Below, one piece after another: positions 17,891 through 27,907 of a stretch of 64,000 nt of DNA. Below the pieces are notes generated by a model. That model saw nothing but the letters and a program-made list of their open reading frames with translations. It had not been told where the DNA came from and searched no databases. This DNA is from Aureitalea marina (GTDB lineage: Bacteria; Bacteroidota; Bacteroidia; Flavobacteriales; Flavobacteriaceae), in the NCBI RefSeq assembly GCF_002943755.1, contig NZ_MQUB01000001.1, forward strand, positions 1,538,501 to 1,602,500. Direction: 5' to 3'. Both the position numbers and the translations under genes were made by a program. Numbering within the stretch: the stretch's first letter is position 1; each line of letters begins with the position of its first letter.

Positions 17891-18035
17891 GGGGTTAACG
17901 CTAACTTAATACAGTCAGACATTTGACTCTTTAACTAGCAAGTGCTCCTAACCGATCTAGTCAGACCAAAAAGCCCCTATTTAGAGCCTGACTCTGCTAT
18001 CGCCTATACGATTAAATTGTATCTTCGCATCGCTC

Positions 18036-19058
18036 ATGAATCAAGATCAAATCAGCTTATTGCAGCAACTGCTGGACAGCCCTAAAAAGATAGTGGTGAT
18101 TGGCCATAAAAACCCGGATGGCGATGCCGTGGGTTCATGTCTGGGACTGAGCGGTTATCTGAATTCCTTGGGACACAATAGTCGGGTGATCATGCCCAAT
18201 GACTTTCCGAAATTCTTAAAATGGCTTCCGGATTGCGATAAAGTGATCATTTATGAACAGCAGCAGGAACGGGCGCAGCGTATGCTAACTCAGGCTGATC
18301 TCATCTTTACATTAGATTTTAATGCCTTGAACCGAACAGGGGATCTGGGAGTTTTATTGGAACAGGCACAGGCGGATTTTGTGATGGTAGACCACCATCA
18401 GCAGCCAGATGACTATGCCAAGGTAACGATCAGCGATCCTACGATGAGTTCTACTGCAGAGATGGTCTTCCACCTGATCCATGCCCTGGAAGGGGAATCC
18501 TATATAGACGCTGATCTGGCCACTAATCTCTACACGGGGATTATGACCGATACCGGATCGTTCAGATTTCCTTCGACCACAGCGGTTACGCATAGGGCTA
18601 TTGCAAGCCTGATCGAAAAAGGAGCAAATGGATCGGACATACATCGGGCCATCTATGACACGAACAGACCAGAGAAGTTGAAATTACTCGGAACGGCTCT
18701 GGAGAACATGGTTCACCTGCCAGAGTTCAGAACGGCTTATATCACCCTGAGTCAAAAAGAACTGGACGATCACAATTTTAAAAAGGGAGATACCGAAGGT
18801 TTCGTCAATTATGCCCTGTCCCTGAACGAGGTTATTTTGGCGGCCATCTTTATAGAAAATAAACAGGAGAGTATCACCAAGATATCCTTGCGCAGCACTG
18901 GTTCGTTCTCGGTGAACGAAATGGCCAGGACCCACTTCAATGGCGGAGGGCATATCAATGCCGCAGGTGGTCGATCTGTTAAATCACTACCGGATACCGT
19001 AGCCGACTTTTTAGCTATCTTGCCCACCTATCAAAATGCCCTGAATGACACCAATTAG
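18036..19058 (+). CDS. nrnA: DHH-family bifunctional oligoribonuclease/PAP phosphatase
   Basis: Degrades short RNA oligonucleotides and often dephosphorylates 3',5'-adenosine bisphosphate. The 340-residue protein has the DHH motifs GHKNPDGDAVGS (residues 23-34), FTLDFNALNRTG, DFVMVDHHQQP and GIMTDTGSFRF, and the DHHA1 motif GGGHINAAGG near residue 308. A -7-like element TATCTTCG (18020-18027) lies 8 bases before the ATG. It overlaps gldI by 14 bp, a gene order typical of flavobacteria. Confidence 0.92.
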   Translation: MNQDQISLLQQLLDSPKKIVVIGHKNPDGDAVGSCLGLSGYLNSLGHNSRVIMPNDFPKFLKWLPDCDKVIIYEQQQERAQRMLTQADLIFTLDFNALNRTGDLGVLLEQAQADFVMVDHHQQPDDYAKVTISDPTMSSTAEMVFHLIHALEGESYIDADLATNLYTGIMTDTGSFRFPSTTAVTHRAIASLIEKGANGSDIHRAIYDTNRPEKLKLLGTALENMVHLPEFRTAYITLSQKELDDHNFKKGDTEGFVNYALSLNEVILAAIFIENKQESITKISLRSTGSFSVNEMARTHFNGGGHINAAGGRSVKSLPDTVADFLAILPTYQNALNDTN

Positions 19059-19605
19059 ATTCATGCTAATGCTCCTGCTGATCATTGGGATCGGCAGTTG
19101 TGGCAAACCCGAAGCCAGGAAGCCGGTTTCCCGCGCAACAGGAAGCTATATTCAGCAGTCCGCAGAGCGCAATAAAGAATTGTACGCCCAGGAAAAACTT
19201 CAACTACAGCAATTGGTTGCTCAGGACAGCAGCAGAAATTATCAGAGTTCTCCAAATGGTTTTTGGTATACCCTTATCCAGCGGGATACCACCCAGAGCG
19301 GATCACCTCGAGTAGGAGATTTGGTCAGTTTTAGCTACGATATTCTGTCCTTGGAAGGAGACACCTTGATATCGCGATCGGAAAATGGGGTGATCAGTTA
19401 CAGCATAGACCAAAGCAACCAGGAACTGATATCAGGTATTCGGGAAGGCCTCAAAGTCATGCAAGCAGGCGATGTGACCCAATTCCTATTCCCTTCTTAC
19501 CTGGCCTATGGGTATTATGGGTCTCAGGGTGCGGTCAACCCCAACCAAATGGTCAGATCGACCATAGAACTGTATAGCATAGAAAAAAAAGAATCCAATA
19601 ATTAA
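19045..19605 (+). CDS. gldI: Gliding motility-associated FKBP-type peptidyl-prolyl isomerase lipoprotein GldI
   Basis: Lipoprotein needed in Flavobacterium for gliding, presumably by folding components of the gliding/T9SS apparatus in the periplasm. The 186-residue protein has a signal with lipobox IGSC (Cys about residue 19), a linker helix and an FKBP domain: [51 protein letters not shown] in two conserved parts. A PPIase of related fold follows 10 bp later. Translational overlap with nrnA implies coupling. Confidence 0.9.
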   Translation: MTPIRFMLMLLLIIGIGSCGKPEARKPVSRATGSYIQQSAERNKELYAQEKLQLQQLVAQDSSRNYQSSPNGFWYTLIQRDTTQSGSPRVGDLVSFSYDILSLEGDTLISRSENGVISYSIDQSNQELISGIREGLKVMQAGDVTQFLFPSYLAYGYYGSQGAVNPNQMVRSTIELYSIEKKESNN

Positions 19606-19615
19606 TACTCAATAC

Positions 19616-20725
19616 ATGAAAAATCTATTGATCATTTTACTAGTACTACCCTTTGCCCTGGGTAGTTGTCAGGATAAATATTCAGACTTGGAACCCGGAA
19701 TCTACGCGGAGTTCCAGACGAATAACGGAACCTTCGTAGCCAAGCTCTACGACGACGCCACTCCACTTACAGTAGCCAACTTTGTGGCCCTTGCAGAAGG
19801 GACAAACGAGATGGTAGACAGTACCTATAAGGGTAAGAAATATTATGACGGGCTGGTCTTTCACAGGGTGATCAAGGATTTTATGATCCAGGGAGGATGC
19901 CCTCTTGGTAACGGAACTGGGAGCCCAGGTTACCGATTTCCAGATGAATTCGTGGACAGCCTTAAACACGACCGAAAAGGAATCTTGTCCATGGCCAATT
20001 CCGGTCCTGGAACCAATGGCAGTCAATTCTTCGTTACATTAAAGGAGACACCTTGGTTGGATGGCAAACACACGGTCTTCGGAGAAGTGGTCGTTGGTCA
20101 GGAAATTGTTGATGCCATTGGCTTAGTTGCCACTTCCAAGCCCGGAGACAAGCCTGTTGAAACAGTGGTTATGGAACAGGTAAACATTATTAAACGTGGA
20201 AACGCAACCGTTCCCTCCTTCCAGGAGCAAATGGAGATCGCCGAGCGGGAAGCTCAGGAAAAGCGAGATCGCATCTTGAAGGTAGCCATGGATACCAAGT
20301 CTCAACTTGAGGCTGATATTGCCCAGGGAGAGGAACTGGAATCCGGTGTAAAGATCTTCTGGAATCGTCGCACCAAGGGAATCAAACCGGTTGAAGGATC
20401 TACCATCATGATCAATTATGCAGGATACTTTGACAACGGCTTGATGTTCGATACCAGCTATCTGGAGGTCGCCGAAAAATACGATGCTGTCGATCCGCAG
20501 CGACTGGCCTACAACCAATACGGGCCAAGCCAGACCACCTACAGCCCGGAAGCACAAATGATACCCGGACTTAGAGAGGCTATGCTGATGATGAACGCAG
20601 GAGAGATGATAACCGTTTATATCCCATCCCATTTGGGATATGGTCCAACCGGTTATCCACCGGTGATTCCGCCTAACCAAGACCTCTATTTCCAATTGGA
20701 ACTGGTCGATCTGGTACAGGACTAA
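19616..20725 (+). CDS. Cyclophilin-FKBP dual-domain peptidyl-prolyl isomerase lipoprotein
   Basis: A 369-residue lipoprotein (lipobox LGSC, Cys about residue 18) joining two unrelated proline isomerase folds. Residues about 30-190 are a cyclophilin domain with [13 protein letters not shown] (catalytic Arg) and [12 protein letters not shown] charged coiled linker ([19 protein letters not shown]) leads to an FKBP domain over about 255-368 with [39 protein letters not shown] and [13 protein letters not shown]. The FKBP part has an insertion of about 30 residues after FDTS. Both domains should act in the periplasm, and the neighbour GldI suggests service to the outer-membrane secretion or motility machinery. 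Confidence 0.92.
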   Translation: MKNLLIILLVLPFALGSCQDKYSDLEPGIYAEFQTNNGTFVAKLYDDATPLTVANFVALAEGTNEMVDSTYKGKKYYDGLVFHRVIKDFMIQGGCPLGNGTGSPGYRFPDEFVDSLKHDRKGILSMANSGPGTNGSQFFVTLKETPWLDGKHTVFGEVVVGQEIVDAIGLVATSKPGDKPVETVVMEQVNIIKRGNATVPSFQEQMEIAEREAQEKRDRILKVAMDTKSQLEADIAQGEELESGVKIFWNRRTKGIKPVEGSTIMINYAGYFDNGLMFDTSYLEVAEKYDAVDPQRLAYNQYGPSQTTYSPEAQMIPGLREAMLMMNAGEMITVYIPSHLGYGPTGYPPVIPPNQDLYFQLELVDLVQD

Positions 20726-20730
20726 AGAAT

Positions 20731-20754
20731 AAGGCCTCCGCGTTTGGAGGCCTT
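20731..20754. terminator. Intrinsic terminator between convergent genes
   Basis: AAGGCCTCC (20731-20739) pairs with GGAGGCCTT (20746-20754) around loop GCGTTT, followed by a T tract reaching 20758. It ends the nrnA-gldI-PPIase transcript, and the A-rich left flank (AAGAATAAGG) may also serve pepD from the other side. Confidence 0.88.
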
Positions 20755-20756
20755 TT

Positions 20757-22213
20757 TTATTTTGTCGGGGTCCGTTGCAGGGCCTGTTGAAGAAAGGGCC
20801 AGAATTTCTGCATGGACGAGATACTGGCGCGTTCATCTGGTGAGTGCGCACCGCGGATGGTAGGTCCAATGGAGATCATATCCATACCCGGGTAATTCCT
20901 CCCTAGGATACCGCATTCCAGCCCGGCGTGACAAGCGGCTACATGAGCAGATTTACCATTGAGTTCCTGATAGAGATTATCCAGGACCTTTAAAATAGCA
21001 CTGTCCATATTGGGTGCCCATCCCGGGTACTCCCCTGAGAATTGGACTGTATATCCGGCTAGTTCGAATACAGCCCTCAGACTGTTAACCAGGTCCCCTT
21101 TGGAAGACTCCACCGAGGATCGAGTCAGGCAATCCAATCGGACAGAACCATTCTCCGAATGAACCCTGGCCAGGTTGTTCGAGGTTTCCACCAGATCGGC
21201 AATAGCGGGACTCATTCTGTACACACCATTGTGAATGGCCTCTATAACATTAAGTAGTGTAGCCTGCTCCTGAACCGGCATCACCGATCCGCCTTCCTGT
21301 CCAATTTCTTCCCACTGAATCTGAAGATCAGGCTCCAGCAGGTGATACTCATCCTTGATTTCCTTCTTGATCCCATCTAGCAGCTTCTCTATCTCATTTA
21401 GCATCCCAGGATCAAAACTAACCCAAACACGGCTTTCCCGCGGTATGGCATTTCGCAGGCCTCCCCCATCGATCTTCTGTATTCGGATATGATCGCCCAA
21501 AGCCAGCAAGCATCGATTCATCAATTTGTTGGCGTTACCCAATCCCTTGTGGATATCCATCCCACTATGACCTCCTTGAAGTCCTTTTACGGTGATCAAA
21601 GCAGACTTTGACCCTTTTGGAGCTGATTCTGTTGCATAAGTGGCAGTAGCCGAAACATCTATCCCTCCGGCACAACCTACCCCGATCTCGTCGTCCTCTT
21701 CAGTATCAAGGTTGAGTAATATATCGCCGGTCAACCAGCCTCCTTCAAGCCCCAAAGCTCCAGTCATTCCCGTTTCTTCATCTATGGTGAACAAAGCTTC
21801 GATGGCAGGATGAGGAATGTCTGCGGAAGACAACACCGCCATGATACAGGCCACCCCTAATCCATTGTCCGCACCTAGTGTGGTCCCCGTGCCTTAACCC
21901 AATCCCCATCAACATACATTTCAATCCCCTGGGTATTGAAGTCGAAGATTGTGTCGGCATTTTTTTGATGGACCATATCCAAATGCGCCTGCATGACCAC
22001 CGTCTTCCTATCCTCCATCCCTGAGCTTGCCGGTTTTCTGATCAGGACATTGCCAACCACGTCTATCGCTGTTTCCAAACCGAGGTCCTTGCCAAAATTG
22101 ACCATGAAATCAATAACTCTTTCTTCCTTTTTCGAGGGCCTTGGGACGGCATTGAGGTCTGCGAAGTGGTTCCAGACTGATTTTGGGTCCAGTTCTCGTA
22201 TTGTTTGATTCAT
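20757..22213 (-). pseudogene. pepD: Aminoacyl-histidine dipeptidase PepD (M20); frameshifted
   Basis: Zinc dipeptidase cleaving Xaa-His and related dipeptides. The N-terminal part starts at ATG 22213 (MNQTIRELDPKSVWNHF) and ends early at 21875 after DGDWVKARG. The rest resumes in another frame as a segment containing GVACIMAVLSS and TIDEETGMTGALGL. Inserting one base opposite position 21884 gives WVKARGTTLGADNGLGVA, the invariant metal-site segment, and a 486-residue protein, which is the family length. Metal motifs VMQAHLDMVHQ, GADNG and DEETGM are then all present. The later out-of-frame GTG-type starts are shadows of this gene. Confidence 0.9.
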
Positions 22214-22227
22214 GAATTCGTTTTTCA

Positions 22228-22235
22228 CAAAGCTA
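22228..22235 (-). promoter_or_regulatory. Candidate -7 element for pepD
   Basis: Minus-strand TAGCTTTG matches TAnnTTTG, 14 bases before the pepD ATG. It lies 31 bp from the divergent element at 22267-22274. Confidence 0.5.
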
Positions 22236-22266
22236 CCAAATTAAGGTCTGGCTCTAAAAAGATTTG

Positions 22267-22274
22267 TAAGTTTG
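22267..22274 (+). promoter_or_regulatory. Candidate -7 element of the secreted serine hydrolase gene
   Basis: TAAGTTTG matches TAnnTTTG and is only 4 bases before the ATG at 22279. Transcription would start at or near the A of the start codon, giving a leaderless mRNA. Confidence 0.5.
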
Positions 22275-22278
22275 AAAG

Positions 22279-23778
22279 ATGCTCAAAAAAGGCCTCTTTT
22301 CGCTATTTGTTTGCTTGCTGCTAACTCCTTTTTCTTTCTGCCAATCTCTGGAAGAACAGTTGTTCCAGATCTTTGAAGAGAATGAGCTGATGGGGCTTTC
22401 GGTTGCGATAAAAACAGATCAGCAACTGCTGGATTTTCACTTTGGCCAGCGGGATTATTCGAGGGATCTGGCCGTTACCTCGCAGACCAGGTTTAGAATT
22501 GCCTCAATTTCCAAGACCTTCACTGCTTTGGGGTTAATGAGACTTCACGATCTGGGACTATTCGAGCTTGATGAGGACGTTTCGGGTTACCTGGGTTTTC
22601 AAGTCCGAAATCCAAATTTCCCCCAGCAGCCAATAACATTTAGGATGCTCCTCAGTCATCAAAGCAGCTTGCAAGACGGATCTGGTTATCCTGATTTCTT
22701 AAATGCTACCTACCAGGAATCACCGGTACCAACAATAGACGAACTATTGTTACCAAGTGGTGCTTATTACACAGAGAATTTGTGGCGTTCAGAATCTCCC
22801 GGGAGCTTTTTTGCCTACAGTAACCTGAATTTTGGTCTGATAGGCGCACTGATCGAGGCCCTGAGCGGCCAACGCTTTGACGTCTATATGAAGACACAGA
22901 TTTTGGAACCCCTTCAAATTGGCGGGAGTTATAATGTCCTGGACCTAGACGATATCGATCAAGTTGCCGTGCTGTATCGATTCAATGAAAAGTGGGAAGC
23001 ACAATTTGATCACTACAAAGGGGTTTATCCTCCTCCTAGGGATTTACAAGATTACCAACCAGGAACTAACGGACTCATTTTTGCGCCTCAGGGAGGGTTA
23101 CGGGCTTCTGCCTTGGAAGTAAATCGAATGTTGCATCTGTTTTCTGCAGGTGATGCCACATCAATCGGAATTTCTTCTCAGACGCTGGAGGAGATTACCT
23201 CCGCTCAGTGGTCCTACAACGGCAAAAACGGTGACAACTATTTTGGCCTTTTCAACAAATGGGGCCTTGGATTACACTTGGCAAACAACTCTGAAGATGA
23301 TGCTATCTGCCAATCGATCAGCTGGGGCCCATTTCTGGGTCATCCTGGAGAGGCTTATGGCCTGGTAAGCGATGCTTACTTCGATCCTGAACAAGGGACA
23401 GGGCTGGTTTTGATCATCAATGGAAAACAAAGCGGTTATCAAAGCGGGGAGAATTCTTCTTTTTACCAAATAGAGGAAGTTATTTTCGAGACAGTTTGCT
23501 CATACTGGGATGATCTTCTATCTGTGCAGACATCTGCCGTTAACGAATTGAGTATATCGCCTAACCCGGCCAGTGACCGAATCCTGCTTCACAATCCTGG
23601 AACGAGTGTCTATAGCTTGCACATCAAGGATATTCATGGCCGTATCAGCTTATCTTCATGGGAGATTAACCCGGGAAATCGGCATATTGAGCTTCCTGAT
23701 CTCTCAGCCGGATTGTATTTTGTTGAAATCGTTGGGAACAATGACAAAAAGGTCATTAAATTGCTGATTCAACAATGA
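22279..23778 (+). CDS. Secreted serine hydrolase (beta-lactamase/class C fold) with T9SS sorting domain
   Basis: A 499-residue protein with signal peptide (LFVCLLLTPFSFCQS), a class C beta-lactamase-like domain and a type A T9SS C-terminal domain. The active-site SxxK is SISK at residues 76-79 and YSN is at 180-182; LLSHQSSLQDG matches the family's LLxHTSGL-like motif. Such enzymes are usually D-aminopeptidases, esterases or penicillin-binding relatives rather than true beta-lactamases. The last 80 residues (ELSISPNPASDRI, LSAGLYFVEI, KVIKLLI) are the sorting signal for T9SS secretion or surface attachment. The gene overlaps DUF3810 by 4 bp (ATGA). Confidence 0.9.
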   Translation: MLKKGLFSLFVCLLLTPFSFCQSLEEQLFQIFEENELMGLSVAIKTDQQLLDFHFGQRDYSRDLAVTSQTRFRIASISKTFTALGLMRLHDLGLFELDEDVSGYLGFQVRNPNFPQQPITFRMLLSHQSSLQDGSGYPDFLNATYQESPVPTIDELLLPSGAYYTENLWRSESPGSFFAYSNLNFGLIGALIEALSGQRFDVYMKTQILEPLQIGGSYNVLDLDDIDQVAVLYRFNEKWEAQFDHYKGVYPPPRDLQDYQPGTNGLIFAPQGGLRASALEVNRMLHLFSAGDATSIGISSQTLEEITSAQWSYNGKNGDNYFGLFNKWGLGLHLANNSEDDAICQSISWGPFLGHPGEAYGLVSDAYFDPEQGTGLVLIINGKQSGYQSGENSSFYQIEEVIFETVCSYWDDLLSVQTSAVNELSISPNPASDRILLHNPGTSVYSLHIKDIHGRISLSSWEINPGNRHIELPDLSAGLYFVEIVGNNDKKVIKLLIQQ

Positions 23779-24845
23779 AGCGATCCCGAAGCGACCTGTT
23801 ATTAACCCTTTTCCTTCCCGTGCAGTTTCTTTTGCTCTGGTGGATCAGGCATTATCCGGAATGGATCGAATCTTGGTATAGCACGGGGGTTTATCCTTAC
23901 ATCTCGGTTTTACCTCGTTACCTGTTCGGATGGATCCCATTTTCGGTGGGTGATATCTTTTATCCATTGATCGGAATTATAGCCCTGCGCTGGGTGTATA
24001 AGAATTTTAGGCGACTTCGCTACGATACCCTCAATGTATTGTTTAGAATAGGTGCTGCAACCTCAGTTATCTATTTTGTCTTTCATATCATTTGGGGGTT
24101 GAACTATTACCGAGTTCCTCTCAATGAAAAACTCGACCTGGACCGGGACTATACCACGGCAGAACTGATCGATCTGACCAAGCGGTTTATCCAAAAGTCC
24201 AATGAGGTCCATGTAGCTCTGGGCTATGCCGACACGGCCAAGATAGACCTCCCCTACTCCAACCGGGAGATCATGGATTCTGCGGTACTCGGCTATGATC
24301 AATTGAAAGAGCAATACCCCAACTTGTCTTACGCTCCGATCAGCGTAAAACAAAGTGGATGGAGTCTTGGTTTGACTTATATGGGCTACAGTGGTTATTA
24401 CAATCCCTTTTCCGGGGAGGCACAGGTGAACAGGCTGATCAAATCCTACCGTTTCCCAGTGGTGAGCAGCCATGAGATCGCTCATCAATTGGGCTATGCG
24501 GCAGAGAACGAGGCCAATTTCCTCGCTACTTTGGCTACCATTCACCATCCTGACCCCTATGTACAATATACCGGCTACATCTTTGCCTTGCGATACCTGG
24601 TCAACGAAGTAGCCCGCCGGGACCTGGATACCTATCGTGAATTGGTGGAAGAGATCCACCCCGGGATCCTCAAAGGGTATAGGGAGATGAGGGAGTTCTG
24701 GGAATCCTATGAAAACCCCCTGGAGGACATCTCCAAGGCCTTCTGGAATCAGTTCCTTAAGGCCAATAACCAGGACAGAGGGATCATGAGCTATAGCTAT
24801 ATGGTCGCCTTGGTGATCAATTATTTTGAGGATAGGCCGTTATAG
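23775..24845 (+). CDS. DUF3810 family membrane protein with HExxH motif
   Basis: A 356-residue Bacteroidota protein with three membrane helices in the first 110 residues (LLLTLFLPVQFLLLWWI, IFYPLIGIIALRWVY, ATSVIYFVFHIIWGL) and then a soluble domain. The segment SSHEIAHQLGYAAENEANFLA carries HEIAH plus downstream NEANF, the arrangement of a gluzincin-like zinc site, so it is probably a periplasmic membrane-anchored peptidase. No substrate is known. Translationally coupled to the secreted serine hydrolase. Confidence 0.85.
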   Translation: MKRSRSDLLLTLFLPVQFLLLWWIRHYPEWIESWYSTGVYPYISVLPRYLFGWIPFSVGDIFYPLIGIIALRWVYKNFRRLRYDTLNVLFRIGAATSVIYFVFHIIWGLNYYRVPLNEKLDLDRDYTTAELIDLTKRFIQKSNEVHVALGYADTAKIDLPYSNREIMDSAVLGYDQLKEQYPNLSYAPISVKQSGWSLGLTYMGYSGYYNPFSGEAQVNRLIKSYRFPVVSSHEIAHQLGYAAENEANFLATLATIHHPDPYVQYTGYIFALRYLVNEVARRDLDTYRELVEEIHPGILKGYREMREFWESYENPLEDISKAFWNQFLKANNQDRGIMSYSYMVALVINYFEDRPL

Positions 24846-24946
24846 GGTAGAATCGCCCCTCTTTTCACTGTGTTAAAGCCTTTTTGAGTGCACCTTTTTG
24901 CGCTTAAGATTCTTATCTTATTCCAATTTTTTAACCAGATACGCAA

Positions 24947-27901
24947 ATGAAAAGAACTACTCTCCTTGTTCTCTGGCTCTTAGGCCTGGGAACAGTTTGC
25001 GCCCAGGATTATTTTCCGAACAATAGTGGCGTAAAAGAAAAGAATTCCAATTACACGGCCCTGACCAATGCGACCATCTACATCAGTCCTGGTCAGGTAG
25101 TGCAGAACGGGACACTACTGATCCAAAATGGTAAGGTTGTGGCCTCGGGGCGAAATGTTAGCGTCCCGTCCAATTCGGTCTCCATCGACCTGGATGGTAA
25201 GACCATTTACCCATCCTTTATCGATGCCTACACCGGCTTTGGAGTGGAAAAACCCAAAAGAGCCCCTGGCTCCGGTCGATCCCCTCAGTATGAGGCAACC
25301 AGACAAGGTTTTTATTGGAATGATCATATCATGCCGGAGAACCGGGCAATGGATAAGTTTAAATACGATTCTAAAGCCGCAACCGAAATGCGCAAGGCGG
25401 GCTTTGGGGTGGTAAACACCCACATCATGGATGGGATCGCCCGTGGGACCGGTGTCCTAGTGGCCTTGAATGATGATGGCAGCGATGCGGATCGGGTGCT
25501 TAATGACGACTCCGGTCAGTTCTTCTCTTTTTCCAAGAGTGTGACCAGCCGGCAATCATATCCGGGTTCCCTCATGGGGTCCATTGCTTTGCTTCGCCAA
25601 ATGCACTACGATGCGGATTGGTATGCCAAAGGAAATTCGGAAACCAAGGACAGAAGCTTGGAAGCCCTGATCGCCAGTCGTGGCCTGACTTCTTTCTTTG
25701 AAGCAGGGAATAAGGGCAATGACCTGCGAGCCGATAAGATTGCGGACATGTTCAACCTGAACTATGTCATCGTCGGTGGTGGGGACGAATACGAAATGAT
25801 GGATAAGATCAAGGCAACCAATGCCCGTTTCATCATCCCGATCAATTTTCCGGATGCCTTCGATGTAAGCGATCCCTATGCTGCTGACTTTGTTTCCCTG
25901 GCCGATATGCGCGAATGGAACCAAGCTCCGATGAACCCAAAAAGCCTCTCGGATGCCGGGGTCACTTTTGCATTGACTACTCACGACTTGAAAAAGGCGG
26001 GAGACTTCCACGGCAAATTGCGCAAAGCCCTGGAATATGGTTTTGATAAAACAAAGGCCTTGGAAAGTCTGACTACTGTTCCGGCGGCTATTTTGGGTCA
26101 GAGTGATGCCCTGGGTACCCTGGAAAACGGTAAAATGGCCAATTTCCTGATCACTTCGGGTGATATCTTTGACAAGAGTACCACCATTTATGAGAACTGG
26201 GTACAAGGAAAGAAACATGTGATCAACTCCATGGACCAGCGAGATATCCGGGGACAGTACAACCTGACCGCCGGTGGTAAGACCTACCAGGTGAAGATCG
26301 AAGGTAGTTATGGCAAGCCGAGCATGAGCACCACCATAGGAGAGACCAAATACCCTTCCAAACTGACCTACAGTAACGACTGGATCACCTTCTCTATTAC
26401 TGACGATGCCACCAAAGCGGTGAGTCGCGGTTCCGGATTGGTTCCTGCCAGCGGAAATACGATCAGCGGTAAGCTGGTCCTACCCAGCGGAATGGAAAGC
26501 AACTTTACTGCCACCCGAACCGGAGACCTGGAGAAGGACGAGAAAAAAGCAGAATCCGGAGCATCTCCCGAAATTATGCCAATGACCTATCCCAACATGA
26601 GCTATGGCTGGACGGCCCTGCCTACCGCTCAGAATATGCTTTTCCGAAACGCCACAGTATGGACTGGTGAGGCAGACGGAATACTGGAGAATACCGACGT
26701 CCTGATCCAAAATGGAAAGATAGCAGCTGTTGGTCAAAACCTGAATGCACGAGGAGCTCGGGTGATCGACGCCACGGGTAAACACCTTACGGCAGGGATC
26801 ATTGACGAGCATTCGCATATCGCGGCTCTGTCTATCAACGAAGGTGGGCACAATTCTTCGGCAGAAGTTAAGATAGAAGATGTGGTGGATTCGGAGGATA
26901 TCAACATCTACAGGAACCTGGCAGGTGGAGTAACTTCCATTCAGATCCTACATGGTAGTGCCAACCCCATCGGTGGCCGCTCTGCCATCATCAAACTGAA
27001 ATGGGGGATGGAGGCTGATGACCTCATCTATGACAACAGTCCAAAATTCATCAAATTCGCCTTGGGGGAGAACGTCAAGCAATCCAACTGGCAGAGTTAC
27101 TCCCGATTCCCACAATCCCGTATGGGTGTGGAGCAGGTCTTCGTGAACTACTTCAACCGGGCCAAGGAATACGATGCCATCAAGAAAAGTGGTAAAAGCT
27201 ACCGCTATGACGAAGAACTGGAGGTATTGGCAGAGATCCTGAACGGTGAGCGCTTTATCTCTTGTCACTCCTATGTACAAAGTGAGATCAACATGCTGAT
27301 GAAAGTAGCGGAGAGCTTCGATTTCAGGGTAAACACTTTTACCCACATCCTGGAAGGCTACAAAGTGGCGGACAAGATGAAGCAGCACGGCGTAGGAGGA
27401 TCTACCTTCTCCGACTGGTGGGCTTATAAATTCGAGGTGAATGATGCTATCCCATACAATGCGGCCATCATGGCGGCCGAAGGGGTAACGGTAGCCATCA
27501 ACAGTGACGATGGGGAAATGTCTCGAAGACTGAACCAGGAAGCTGCAAAAAGTGTGAAATACGGCGGTATGAGCGAAGAGGAAGCCTGGAAGATGGTGAC
27601 CATCAACCCGGCCAAGCTATTGCATTTGGACGAGCGTGTGGGAAGTATAGCTGTTGGTAAGGATGCTGATCTGGTCCTTTGGACCGATAATCCGTTGTCT
27701 ATTTATGCCAAGGCAGAAAAGACCATCATTGAAGGTACTGTATTCTTTGACCTGGAAACCGATAAAGCCAAGCGGGAAGCCATCAAGGCAGAACGATCCA
27801 AGTTGGTCAATATGATGTTGTCCGAAAAGAATGGAGGCGGCAAGACACGGGCGCCTAAACGAAAAGAAAACAGGCATTTCCACTGCGAATCCTTAAACTA
27901 A
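24947..27901 (+). CDS. Large exported amidohydrolase, two amidohydrolase modules
   Basis: A 984-residue protein with a signal peptide (LLVLWLLGLGTVCAQ). It contains two repeats of the amidohydrolase layout. Module 1, about residues 40-430, starts TNATIYISPGQVVQNGTLLIQNGKV but lacks the first metal-binding HxH (YPSFIDAYTGFG instead). Module 2, from about residue 560, starts NATVWTGEADG and keeps IDEHSHIA, CHSYVQSE, FTHILEG and INSDDGE, a full set of metal ligands, followed by the usual end KDADLVLWTDNPL. It is probably a periplasmic metal-dependent hydrolase of the imidazolonepropionase/prolidase-like group; substrate unknown. The next gene encodes a third such module 6 bp downstream. Confidence 0.88.
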   Translation: MKRTTLLVLWLLGLGTVCAQDYFPNNSGVKEKNSNYTALTNATIYISPGQVVQNGTLLIQNGKVVASGRNVSVPSNSVSIDLDGKTIYPSFIDAYTGFGVEKPKRAPGSGRSPQYEATRQGFYWNDHIMPENRAMDKFKYDSKAATEMRKAGFGVVNTHIMDGIARGTGVLVALNDDGSDADRVLNDDSGQFFSFSKSVTSRQSYPGSLMGSIALLRQMHYDADWYAKGNSETKDRSLEALIASRGLTSFFEAGNKGNDLRADKIADMFNLNYVIVGGGDEYEMMDKIKATNARFIIPINFPDAFDVSDPYAADFVSLADMREWNQAPMNPKSLSDAGVTFALTTHDLKKAGDFHGKLRKALEYGFDKTKALESLTTVPAAILGQSDALGTLENGKMANFLITSGDIFDKSTTIYENWVQGKKHVINSMDQRDIRGQYNLTAGGKTYQVKIEGSYGKPSMSTTIGETKYPSKLTYSNDWITFSITDDATKAVSRGSGLVPASGNTISGKLVLPSGMESNFTATRTGDLEKDEKKAESGASPEIMPMTYPNMSYGWTALPTAQNMLFRNATVWTGEADGILENTDVLIQNGKIAAVGQNLNARGARVIDATGKHLTAGIIDEHSHIAALSINEGGHNSSAEVKIEDVVDSEDINIYRNLAGGVTSIQILHGSANPIGGRSAIIKLKWGMEADDLIYDNSPKFIKFALGENVKQSNWQSYSRFPQSRMGVEQVFVNYFNRAKEYDAIKKSGKSYRYDEELEVLAEILNGERFISCHSYVQSEINMLMKVAESFDFRVNTFTHILEGYKVADKMKQHGVGGSTFSDWWAYKFEVNDAIPYNAAIMAAEGVTVAINSDDGEMSRRLNQEAAKSVKYGGMSEEEAWKMVTINPAKLLHLDERVGSIAVGKDADLVLWTDNPLSIYAKAEKTIIEGTVFFDLETDKAKREAIKAERSKLVNMMLSEKNGGGKTRAPKRKENRHFHCESLN

Positions 27902-27907
27902 GCCATC

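Noticed and set aside
22279-23778. Antibiotic-resistance beta-lactamase
   Set aside because: It has the class C fold motifs but its sorting domain and family-level sequence fit a secreted peptidase or esterase; no evidence of resistance function.
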